Below are positions 1 through 10,135 of a DNA stretch of 64,000 bases, piece by piece. The position numbers and the translations under genes are program-made. Every line of letters starts with the position of its first letter. The first letter of the stretch is position 1. The notes under the pieces are model-generated. The model did no database searches. It was not told the DNA's origin and saw nothing but the letters and a program-made list of their open reading frames with translations. The DNA comes from Balanoglossus misakiensis (taxonomy: Eukaryota > Hemichordata). The stretch spans positions 6,696,001-6,760,000 of the forward strand of contig CM082578.2 in the NCBI GenBank assembly GCA_040954595.2, read 5' to 3'.

Positions 1-306
1 CACTGTGATATTTACAGAGAGTACCTTCTAATACCACAGAATTGTAAGAGAGAGGACAGTTATAGGAATCAAAGGGATGGTTAGCTATATCAGTCTGCTG
101 TGGTGATACCATACACATAGCATAGATACAACATCCAACACCACAGTGCACACACATGCAGGACAGTTGGTTAATGTCTATTTAGTCAATATCATGCTCT
201 CCTCCCACTTACCTGGAAAGTGTGTTTATTATTTATTCAGGTCGACACAGAATAGTGCAGTGTGTATGTCAAAGCGTGTTCTCTATCCATGAACTGTTTA
301 ACTCAC

Positions 307-1733
307 CTCATCGCTCATTTCAGTCGTACTGCCAGATTCGGCCGCCGGAACTGGATCAGCGGTAAACGACTTCTCTGATTTTTCCGATTCGTTCTTCCCA
401 GGGGGCTCAGCATGATCAGACTCCCAGTCGTCTGCTGCCCCATGGCCGCTCAGTTCCTCGTTCTCTTCCAGGATCTCGTTCTTGGTTTCCACGTACAGGT
501 CCCAAAGGTCGCACGCATCTTGGTACTCCTGAGAATCTTTCTGTGTTGGTGAATGACAATACACAACATTAACCCCTTGAAGCCTGACCCCTTGATGACC
601 TGTATATTATAAGGCAGTGGGGCCTTTAATACCATTAAAACAGGATGCAATGGGTCAGTGCTCAGCGTAGCTTGCTATGCTATCAGAAGTCAAATTCCTT
701 GAATAATACTTTTTACCAATCTTTTGAATTTATCATCACCTATGTTGTTTCCTACGAGAAACTGTCTTGCTTGTGTGAATTTTGACCTTTGGTTTGAATC
801 CATGGCAAAACTGGACCGATGCACTCAAAAATGAGGCAAAAGAGTTTAACCCTTTCACCCCCAGTTCCATCTTTAGAGGTCCAACCTTATCATAGACAAC
901 TTACAATGGGTTAGGACTGAATCATGGTGGTGAATTGGATTAAGAGAGAACAGCTACCTTGAAGAATGCTTTGGTGTTGTTAACCAGAAGTTCAATATCA
1001 TGGGTCAGTTGGTCAATGGTCTCGTACTCGTCCATCTTCAACTTCTGTTGGACCTTCAGCAAATCGATGGGCACAGTCACCACATCGTAGTAATCTGGCA
1101 GTGATCTGAAATCAAGAAGTTGAGGACGCAAGTTTCACTATGTACAGATGCATGAAATAAAAAGTTATACACTGTTGAGATTTAAGTCAACATATGATAG
1201 AGAAACCAACCATACCTTCGTTTGGGAACTCGGACAAAGGATTCACAAAGAAGTCGCCCATCATCATCTTTGTAATTTCGAATGGTTTCATACAATTCTT
1301 GACATATATCAGCCTGCAAGAGGAGGCAAGGTCTTAGGTGGAAAATTAACAACAGTGAAGTACATTATACATTGTACCAGTAAACTCTCACAGATTCACT
1401 CACCACCTTCACAAACTTATTGAGTGTGTGCTCTCAACATTCCGCAAGCAAGCCAGTTTCGGATACTTCTGAGTGTCTATAGCTCTGCTACATGTATGCA
1501 CAAGTAAAAGTTGGGGAGGCTGGTGTTTTTCATACAACTTCAATAAACCACATTTTGCAATATTAACTGTGCAACAGATTGTTTCCCTTTAAAAGAAATT
1601 AAAACAATGAATGTACCTGATCCACAGTCTGGGTCACTGATCTCTTTCTCTTCTTTGCTGCTACAGAGACAGCAGCTGGTGGTGGCTCATCATCTCGAAA
1701 GTCTGATGTTACTGATCTTCTTCTCTTAGACAT
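307..1733 (-). CDS. PBRM1: Polybromo-1, N-terminal part (gene runs off the left edge)
   Basis: Polybromo-1 (BAF180) is the multi-bromodomain acetyl-lysine reader of the PBAF chromatin remodeller in the nucleus. Four coding exons are visible on the minus strand: 1617-1733, 1216-1313, 958-1105 and 307-540, all with GT-AG ends and matching phase. The start (ATG 1731-1733) is followed by [11 protein letters not shown], like the human MGSKRRRA start, and a basic KKRKRS patch. Bromodomain 1 follows: [20 protein letters not shown], then [20 protein letters not shown], and the acetyl-lysine pocket asparagine in [11 protein letters not shown]. The exon at 307-540 ends in an acidic, serine-rich linker. 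The donor at 301-306 shows the gene continuing beyond base 1, so bromodomains 2-6, the BAH domains and the HMG box are outside the window. It is head-to-head with GNL3, as in human. Identification is firm; the 3' part is unseen. Confidence 0.93.
846..939. repeat. Short inverted-repeat element, CCCTTTCACC family, copy 1
   Basis: The stretch begins TTAACCCTTTCACC and ends with GGTGGTGAATTGG, with the interior phrase AGAGGTCCAACCTTA shared with copies near 49.8 kb and 55.6 kb. It lies in a PBRM1 intron. The size of about 90 bp and the inverted termini suggest a tiny non-autonomous DNA element; no target duplication is clear. Confidence 0.55.
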
Positions 1734-2658
1734 GATTTCTTCTTTCTTCCCTAAGAAACAATGAAGGAATACAAAGACAGTGGTCATCACTTTGTGTTGA
1801 ATTTGTCAAATGAAGCAATGAGCCTAAGGCGTCATGTGAGGTGATACAGCTAACAATGTCCAATTCCCCCCCCCCCCCCCCAAAAAAAGGATATGTACAT
1901 GTATCTGAGGTTAATAGACTCTCTATCACAAGGAGTGTTTTATCATAGACTGACTGTAGACTGATGTGACTCCAATTACGTGTGTATGTATATATATATT
2001 TTTAATTTTTTATGTATATATGGTGGGGGTGTCAAATTCCCCTAGAACATTTGACAGGACACATGTACTTATAACCTCTTCAGTGAAAATTCATTGCAAT
2101 GGGCAGACTGTGGGGGGTGGGGCCAGCCTTTGCCTGAGCAGGAGGCTGGAGTTCTTACCGACAGAATTAAAGTACACACACATGTATGTGCATCAAACAC
2201 TTTGACAACTCAATTATCTCAGCATTTTCAACATTTCCAAATTATATTTCCCGGAATAAGATTCATAACCTTCAAAACTACAGAATGTAGCACGAAAGTC
2301 GAAATTGAAAATACTGCAAATTTGGTTTCACAAAGCTACATCGTCGGGTCACTGGATCCGGAGCTCAAAATTAACCAGTTTTTAACGGTGGGTGTAATAA
2401 CGTGACCACGAAAGTACACGTGATGATTTTGTAAACAATACAACACATGCATGCGCGTGGATGTAGTAGTACTTCCGTACACAGTGTGTACCGCTGTACG
2501 AGAAAATGATCAAGCTGAACAAAAGAATGCACAGCAGAACGATAACAAAGCAGACAGCCTCGACACATTTCACACCGACACAAAATCGTTTCACCGCAAA
2601 CGGTTATCAACTGCCAGGGAAGGGTTAGCAATGCTGCTATTTCACAGATGAATCTCAC

Positions 2659-2770
2659 CTGGATTTTAAGTGGTAACGCAGGCCTTCCTTCCTACAGCTG
2701 TTTTCGATGAGTCGACCATGCGAATGATCAAACTTTGCGCCCGATTCACGCCGCGGCCATACTATCATGC
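2659..2770 (-). other. PBRM1: Probable 5' noncoding exon of PBRM1
   Basis: The coding exon with the PBRM1 start is preceded by an acceptor (TTCTTAG, at 1751-1757), so an upstream exon is required. On the minus strand a strong donor (CCAG|GTGAGA) ends an exon at 2659. The upstream limit near 2770 is a guess at the transcription start inside the interval shared with GNL3. No ATG was assigned here. A 5' cDNA end would fix the boundary. Confidence 0.5.
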
Positions 2771-3047
2771 ATTTGCGTGTTGAGAGTTGCGCGACCTCGT
2801 TCACAGATAAAGTTTTGAATTTCCTTTAGATTCCATTTTAAATGTTTTACCTCTTTGACATACACAAACCGCAAATTGTATTATATTGTAAAATAAATAT
2901 GTAAATAATGTTAAATTTGTTACTATGAACAGATAATCAAATATCGCTTTGAACAAGGATGACCTTTGACCGCAGCTGACCCACGTGTATCTGTGACTTC
3001 ACCGGAGAATCCATACGACAGAGTGTACAGCGAAATACGACTTGAAA
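2771..3047. promoter_or_regulatory. Shared PBRM1/GNL3 divergent promoter interval
   Basis: This gap of about 0.3 kb lies between the inferred PBRM1 first exon and the GNL3 start codon, so it must hold both promoters. A perfect CACGTG E-box lies at 2982-2987, 61 bases upstream of the GNL3 ATG. Vertebrate nucleostemin is a known MYC target, so a MYC- or USF-type site here is plausible, but that is inference. No TATA box is evident at a useful distance. Confidence 0.5.
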
Positions 3048-6000
3048 ATGGTTAAAAAGGGAAGAGCAAGTAAGGATCTTGTTTCCCCCTTCCATTTCTT
3101 ATTATATTCTGTTTTCTTCTATAGAAACAATTAACCAGAACCCGCTTGTTTAAATGTTTGTGTACACAGGAAAGATGAAGAGCAAGCGCATGACGTGTCG
3201 ACGGAGATTCAAGATCGAAAAGAAGGTATGGTATTATTTCACACCTAGTTGGGTGATTGAGCAATACACATGTACTTGACACATTCCAGCTGTCGATCGA
3301 TCTTTTAGAAAAAGTGACTGTCGATGGTATAGATGTACAAATACATAACATACATACAGTGATACAATTACATAACATACATACAATACATGCATACATG
3401 TACATACATACATACATACTGTACATACATACATACATACATACTGTACATACATACATACATACTGTACATACATACATACATACATACAAAATGCGCA
3501 TACATACATACATGTACTTACATACATGCGTACGGTACACACACACACACACACAAACAAACAAACATGTGATTTACCGTAAGCCATAACCACTGATAAT
3601 CACCGTATTCCTTAAAATGATGATGTCAAGCTTGATAAAATCATTATATTTCTTTCAAACAGTCTAGAGTATGTACATTGAGTAAAAGATACTGTGGAAC
3701 AGGTGACCAATTGTCTTCTTCCATACCCTCAGTGACATTGTATGTTTCATGCACAGGTAAAAGAACATCACAAGAAATCACGGAAAGAGGCCAAGAAGAA
3801 CCAGAATCGACCCAAAATGAGAAAAGATCCTGGTGTGCCGAACATGGCACCATTTAAAGAACAAGTCCTTCGGGAAGCTGCAGATAGGAAGCAGAGAGTA
3901 TGTACACATACAATGTATCAAGCATACACACACGCATATACATACACTATTGTAATTCCATAATACAGTATGTGTACATACTACTAGTATGTACACCACT
4001 GTCCATTGTATTTATATTTCAATCTTCCTTGAATCTGTATTTTCAAAGCTATTTTACTTTTAACATAAATCATTAACAATTAATAGCATGATTTATTTCC
4101 ATAAACATTGGGTTCCATGACAGTTGCTCAAAACACATCTATCAGCATTTTAAACTGGCTGCTGGGTCAGGGGTTAGAGTTAGTGACACCCCCCCACCTG
4201 GAGTGTTCACAAAGAATATATCATCTGTTCAGTGCAAATATTTTATGTGAAAATTAAGAATTGTACGCAGATGAGAAGTTGGGTGTGCGACGTATAACCT
4301 CTCCAACTTTGAATTGGAGATTTAAGTGTAATATGTTTATATGCTCTTTTCGTATACAGGCTGAAGAGGAAAGACAAAGGCAAAAAGATCAGCGACAAAA
4401 GTTAAAGGCAAAAAAGAGAAATTTAGCAAGTTTGGCAGATGAAGCTGAAAAGAAACAAAAGGAATTTGAGAAAAAGGTTTGCGGAGTTTGTTCTTTCATG
4501 GTTTTACACAGCAGATTCCAGAAATTCATTTTTCCAGTGCATGAGAGAAATTCTAGCATGCGGCCAAGAAATCCAATATATCTTTATCGGAGAGTTTAAT
4601 TACCATTGATAACAAATATAACAGCTGAAACATTTTTTCTCCATCACCAACAGAATGCCTTCATGAAAGAAATTTCCTCTGCGAAGTATGATGCCGGCAG
4701 TGGAGTGGAAAATTCCAGGAAAGCTTACTACAAAGAGTTCAGGAAAGTTGTGGAAGCGGCAGACGTGGTCTTGGAAGTGTTGGATGCCAGAGACCCACTG
4801 GGATGTCGATGTCCACAGGTGGAACAGGCCATCATAGCATCAGGAACAAACAAGAAAGTTGTGTTGGTACTCAATAAAATAGGCAAGTTTTGCATCATAG
4901 AAATAACATACATGTGCTTTGGATATAGTTATAGTGCCAGCCCTGACTGACAAAAATGGGAAAAAAGTTTGCTTACTGTGTTCTCTGCCATTGAACTATA
5001 TCATCCGTCAAAGATTCTTGCTTCTACTTGCAAGAAAGTAGTGGGCCATCTGATAGAAAGTTGCACAGAGATCATTGGCTCATTTTCTGGCGCTGACAAA
5101 ATCGCATCATCTAACAGTTACAAAAAAGGGTACTCACTCACTCACTGGACTTCTCTGCCTATATTGATACACCCCAGATCTTATACCAAGGGATGTGACA
5201 GAAAAATGGCTCAAACATCTTCGAAATGAATTTCCAACAATAGCGTTCAAAGCCTCAACACAGACACAGAAACAAAATTTGGTGAGTAGTGACTTATCCT
5301 TTGTCTGATTCCTTGCAATCTTTGAAGTACCACTCATAGGTAACCTACAAAATGTATAGGCTAGCCAATGAATGATCACAATGTCAACTCAAATAACATT
5401 CTTCAGAATCTTGGGACAGATTGAAACATGCCATAAAAGTTTGAAAAGAAAATGTATTGTGACAGTATATGTATGACAATCTTTCAAATAAATGAAAGTT
5501 CAGATGGCAGATTCCAGAGCACAAGTTTCACATTTATACTTGACGTGTACACAAGAAATGGCATAATTTTTGTAAGCTGTGCTTAATATTATAATATCCT
5601 AAAGCTTGAGATCATACACAGCTATGTGCATGAGATAATGATTCCATCATTGTGTCTTTATTCTCAGTCGAGGAGTAAAGTGCAGCTAAATATAGCCAAA
5701 CAGGAATTGGTGGAATCAAGTGTGTGTTTAGGAGCTGACTCGTTATTAAAATTATTGGCCAACTACTGCAGGAGTGCTGACATTAAAACGTCTGTAACAG
5801 TCGGAGTTGTTGGTAAGTTTTTTCGTATGCCAGACAGATGTGTGGGCTTTTCATATCAGACATAAGTAATAATTCTGAGTGAGTTTTGAACCACGTTATG
5901 AAAAAACTGTATACATGTATACTCCTGACACACAAAGAATGATACTTTGAAGTCAACTGCTAATAACAGAAAGAAGAGATTATTCCTTCAGAGCAAAGAA

Positions 6001-9000
6001 GGGAAAACATAACTATAATCTTATACTATTCTTGTCTTTTTTGTAGGATTTCCGAATGTTGGTAAAAGCAGTCTTATAAACAGTCTGAAAAGAGCCAAAT
6101 CATGTGTTGTTGGCAGTACACCAGGTCTTACAAAGTGAGTCATAATTAGCTGACTGTTATATTAGCATTATGATTAGCCAGATTTTAGCACTGCAATCAG
6201 GGACTTTGCAACACATAGCAATTGTGTGGCAGTGTCCCTTCTCAAAATTGTTTACAAAATATCACAGCCATTGTCTCAAGTGTAAAGTGATTTGACCCTA
6301 GTTGTAACTTTCTTCAAATGCAGGGCGATGCAAGAGGTGCAGCTGGACAAACACATCAAACTCCTGGACTGTCCTGGAATTGTCATGGCAACAGCCACAT
6401 CTGAAGTTGCCATGGTGTTGAGGAATTGTGTCAAGGTGAGTTGGGGTACCTGGCTTTCAGAACAGACTATGGACAGTGATGGGTGAACACAGTCAAGTTT
6501 CCTTGGTTGTTTTATATTACTGTGATTTAATACATACAGATTTTACAGAACAGTTACCTCCAGTGTAAACAGTGTTGTCAGTCTGCTTGTCTTGTCTGTT
6601 TTGTCAGTGACAACATAATTTCTTGATCATGTTGAGATCGACTTGCCTTATAGAAAGACTCAAGTCCAGTTGACTATTTTACACTATTTTTCAAATTTTT
6701 TTACTTCTTTACACTATGAATGGAGATTGCAGGTTTGCCCATGTTACTGTGACAAAACAATCACTGAGTGAAACAGCTAAAATTTAGACTTTGAATTCCT
6801 TGTCCTCATATTTCTTTGTTCAGATTGAAACCCTAGCAGATCCAATCACACCAGTGGAAGCCATAGTGAAAAGGTGCAACAAGACACAGGTGAGAGATTT
6901 ACTCAGTCTCCATGTAAATTTACACCACTGATCGTTACAAGGTGCAGATCTTGAGAGATGACATGGCACATACATGTATGTTCAAGTTTGAGAACAGGTA
7001 CATGTAGGATGTTTGTACTACTGTAACATGTAACTGTAAAATGTTTTTTTTTCATGACAGGAAATTTTCGCGATATCAGAAGAAGCAACTAATATGCGAG
7101 AATTCATTTTGGCGTTCTCGTATTCCACTAACTGCATCGTTATCTCCGAAAATTATTTTATGCGACTTTTTATTTTTGTGTTTTTTATAAATTTTCGCGA
7201 AATACGCGAGAGCCAAAGCGAAAATAACCCGTTTTACCATATGCAATATTACAATATATTTAACTTTATCAAAGCTAAAAGTGGTCATATTTTTCCTCTA
7301 CAGCTTTGTCTGTATTACTCAATCCCAAATTTTGAGAGTGTTGGTGAATTCCTGGCATTGTTGGCCAAGAAACAAGGGAAACTCAAGAAAGGCGGCGTTG
7401 CTAATGTTGACAAGGCAGCCAAGACTATTTTGACAGATTGGAACAGGTGAGTTGTTGTCTGTGGAGTCCTTGCATGTGAAATTAAGTTATTCAATTGGAA
7501 AAATACTTGTGCAGGAAAAGAAGTGAGGAAGCCTGCACAACTCTCCACTTTAACCACCATGTTTTGGTCCTAATCCACTGTTGTCTGTGGTAATGTTTGA
7601 TCTCTACATAGGGAAATGGGAATGTGGGTTCAATTTCTGCATTTTTCTTCGGTGCAGTCATGATTTTTAGGACCCAGTGGTTTGTTGTGTTAGATTCCTG
7701 TTCAGATGAATTTTGCTTCCCTAATGTGTACATCTCTCCCCATGGTCTCTTCCCAGTGGTAAGATCACATACTACACCCATCCCCCAGAACAACATACCC
7801 TACCAACCCACATCAGCGCTGATGTTGTCACTGAACTCAGTAAAGCTTTTGACGTCTCTGCTCTGGAGACAGATGAGAAACAGATGCTGGAAGGTAAGCG
7901 AATACTGGGTGTTTGTTTTCAGAATTCTGATTGTGTCACACTTTTTTGTCTTTCTCCTGGACCAAGAAAACACATACCCGAAAACATCTGGCTCTTCAAT
8001 TCTGATTCATTTTCAAGGTGTCCAATTCACCCATTGGAAGAATACATTTGTGTCAGCATACCCCTGTGAACTGCAGCAAGTATGATAACCTAGATGGGTT
8101 CCAAATGACATATCACACAAACTGTGGTCTCACTTGATAGACCATCATCACTTGCAATAGAGCAGGTGTATATTAACCCTTCCACCACCATTGTTCAGTC
8201 CAAACCCATTGTTTTCTATGGGAAGGATAGACCATGCATGTTATAACCTGATGGAGTTCAAGCCTGAATCCAAATGTTTGATACTCTTTTAGGTCTTAGC
8301 AGTGTGAAAAGCAGTCGCTCCATCTTGTTCGAATCCACTGGGCTGACTGAGGGCGCTGTGCAGGATGAAGAACTGGAGAGTGTCGGCGATGAGAGGGAGG
8401 AGCAGGAAGGGGTGGAAACTGAAGACATGGATGCAGAGAAAGAGGAGGAGGAAGATGAAAATGTTGGTGCAGATGAAAATAAAGAGGTAAATTAACTTCT
8501 TTGATTGAAGACGTTATTTTTCACGACGGGCCTGATAGAATGCTGTAGCCTATGTGGAGATAGAGCTGCTAATTGTAGAACAGCCTTCATGTTGGTTTTG
8601 ATCATTCGTGCCGTCTGCCTTTGAGCTCTGACAACAGCCAAACATATTTAGTAGCATCCAAGATACCTGGTATATTGTGTAAAAATACACCAATAGGCTT
8701 GCCATTTACCTGTAGTCAAATTGACTGGCTCATGTCACTGAGCCTCGGTAAGTCTTAGGTTCAGACAAAAAAATGACAATCCCGATAATGAGCATTGTAC
8801 TTCAATACCTTTTGCGAGGAAAACATTTTAATTTAAAAATCAAAACACTTGGAAATGCCGTACTAGGGAAACAGATTTGAATATATCCCTTCCATACCAG
8901 TGGGTGTGTATAGGTGCAGTAACATTTTCCAGTTTGGTCACGTAGATGTATGTCAAAATGCTTTGAAGACACTCTGTGCCATTTTCTTTCAGATGGGAGC

Positions 9001-9667
9001 GGTCACGATAGAATTTCAAGGCAAACGAACGTCAAGCAGAATCAAACTTCTGAAGGAGTTGAAAGAGTCAAAGAAGACCAACGTGGGTGCCGCCCTAGAA
9101 GGAAATTTACAGCTCGGGAAAGAACTGAAGAAGAATATGAAAAAAGTGAAGAAACAGCGAAGGCGGGCAGGTCAGTCAAACATATATTCCAAGGTTGTTC
9201 TCTGTGCCCTGGGAGTAAATTTTCATTCAGTCTGTTTTGTTTCAATGTTATTGTGAAGAAGTAATGTTCCACATTAATTATGCCACATTTGTAGACTTGC
9301 AAAAATTTCCCATTTTCAGTATTCATTTTTTTGAGTCAACTATAGCATGTTCATTTTGATGTTAACCAAGATTTTGCTGCTGTCAAAATTGTGTTAAAAA
9401 TGTATTAGGTATTTGAAATTGTCAGAATGAATCATGCAAGTTTCATTTGCTGGCAAGGGCATACAAGCATCAACAGGCAAAACTTAGCCACAGTAACTCA
9501 AATAAAGGGTTCTCTGAAAAAAACAAATAACATATTTTTAAAATCTCTCGTTTCTTCCAGACAACTTGGCCACCAAACTGTCGGATGATCTAACTGCCGC
9601 CATGAATTTCTCCCTGTCTGGTGATGGTGGAGACGATTCCTACAACTTTGGCACAGACTACAAGTAG
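3048..9667 (+). CDS. GNL3: Nucleostemin-type nucleolar GTPase (GNL3, with GNL3L features)
   Basis: This is a nucleolar, circularly permuted GTPase acting in pre-60S ribosome maturation and proliferation control. Fifteen exons (3048-3069, 3170-3225, 3757-3897, 4360-4476, 4654-4882, 5178-5281, 5668-5812, 6047-6134, 6324-6435, 6824-6889, 7304-7446, 7757-7893, 8293-8486, 8993-9170, 9561-9667) give 612 residues in continuous phase. Order: basic N-terminus ([21 protein letters not shown], as in GNL3), coiled coil, G4 NKID near 186-189, G1 GFPNVGKSS from 272, G3 DCPG near 316. G4 before G1 is the family's permutation. An acidic stretch and a C-terminal YNFGTDYK resemble the human GNL3 end. The intron at 4883-5177 uses a GC donor. 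[13 protein letters not shown] and [12 protein letters not shown] look more like GNL3L, suggesting a pre-duplication form. Start chosen from the conserved basic N-terminus; the product is certain, microexon 1 slightly less so. Confidence 0.93.
3340..3535. repeat. (ACAT)n microsatellite in GNL3 intron 2
   Basis: Long runs of CATA/TACA tetranucleotides are interrupted by short CTGTACATA spacers and end in a CA run (3536-3555). The long open frames read through it on both strands are low-complexity artefacts of the four-base repeat. It lies wholly inside the intron at 3226-3756. Confidence 0.9.
7068..7235. repeat. CpG-rich block with repeated AAATTTTCGCGA, possible mobile element
   Basis: Inside GNL3 intron 10 (6890-7303) is a patch unlike its AT-rich flanks. 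It contains AAATTTTCGCGA twice, several GCGAGA/CTCG words and AAGCGAAAATAACC. The composition change suggests an inserted repeat. I could not define terminal inverted repeats or a target duplication, so its class and limits are uncertain. Confidence 0.35.
8173..8245. repeat. CCCTTTCACC-family element, degenerate copy 2
   Basis: TTAACCCTTCCACCACCATTG is followed by AGTCCAAACCCATTGTTTTC, which corresponds to the reverse complement of the right half of the copy at 49252-49344. Only one end is clear, so the copy is truncated or diverged. It lies in GNL3 intron 12. Confidence 0.5.
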
Positions 9668-9740
9668 ACAGTGTGGAAGATGGAACGATTGGCAGTCAGA
9701 TATCTTTATTGAGAATTTCTATGTACAAAAATACATAATT

Positions 9741-9746
9741 AATAAA
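9741..9746 (+). terminator. GNL3: Poly(A) signal of GNL3
   Basis: AATAAA lies 74 bases past the GNL3 stop codon. The position gives a short 3' UTR, as expected beside the convergent DUS4L gene. Confidence 0.7.
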
Positions 9747-9920
9747 CATGGACTAAAATTCACAGTTTGTACGTAGTCTACTTGTGCTCTGGGGTGGCAT
9801 AGCAAGTCATTTCTGAGGCCATTTAGGGCAGTTTATGCTGGAACATTATGATATACATGTATCCCCAACAAAAATAGCCAACATGCTGTTTTCAATTCCC
9901 ATAATTGGAGTGGACTTCAA

Positions 9921-9926
9921 TTTATT
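9921..9926 (-). terminator. DUS4L: Candidate poly(A) signal of DUS4L
   Basis: TTTATT on the plus strand reads AATAAA on the minus strand, about 210 bases past the DUS4L stop. GNL3 and DUS4L thus end tail-to-tail within roughly 180 bases of each other. Another AT-rich site nearer the stop cannot be excluded. Confidence 0.5.
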
Positions 9927-10135
9927 AAAGATTTAAAAAATGCACATGACATGCCCAATCAGAAGGCTTTCAGTTTTTTTTTCAGGTAAACAGACTGTGT
10001 CCCAAAATTGATTGTGGAAAAGGACTTATTACAGTTTGATATATTGTATGATTTTTACAATTATATATACATAAACTGCAAATAATTTGACAAAGTTATG
10101 TACAAATTATCAATAAAATTTTGGTAACTTTAAAA

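Noticed and set aside
3052-3593. Long cysteine/tyrosine/valine-rich frames on the minus strand
   Set aside because: They come from the (ACAT)n microsatellite in GNL3 intron 2, whose four-base period leaves frames open.
4969-5229. Frame giving SYTKGCDRK in GNL3 after the G4 box
   Set aside because: It results from reading through the GC-donor intron; the in-phase exon at 5178 restores the conserved [11 protein letters not shown].
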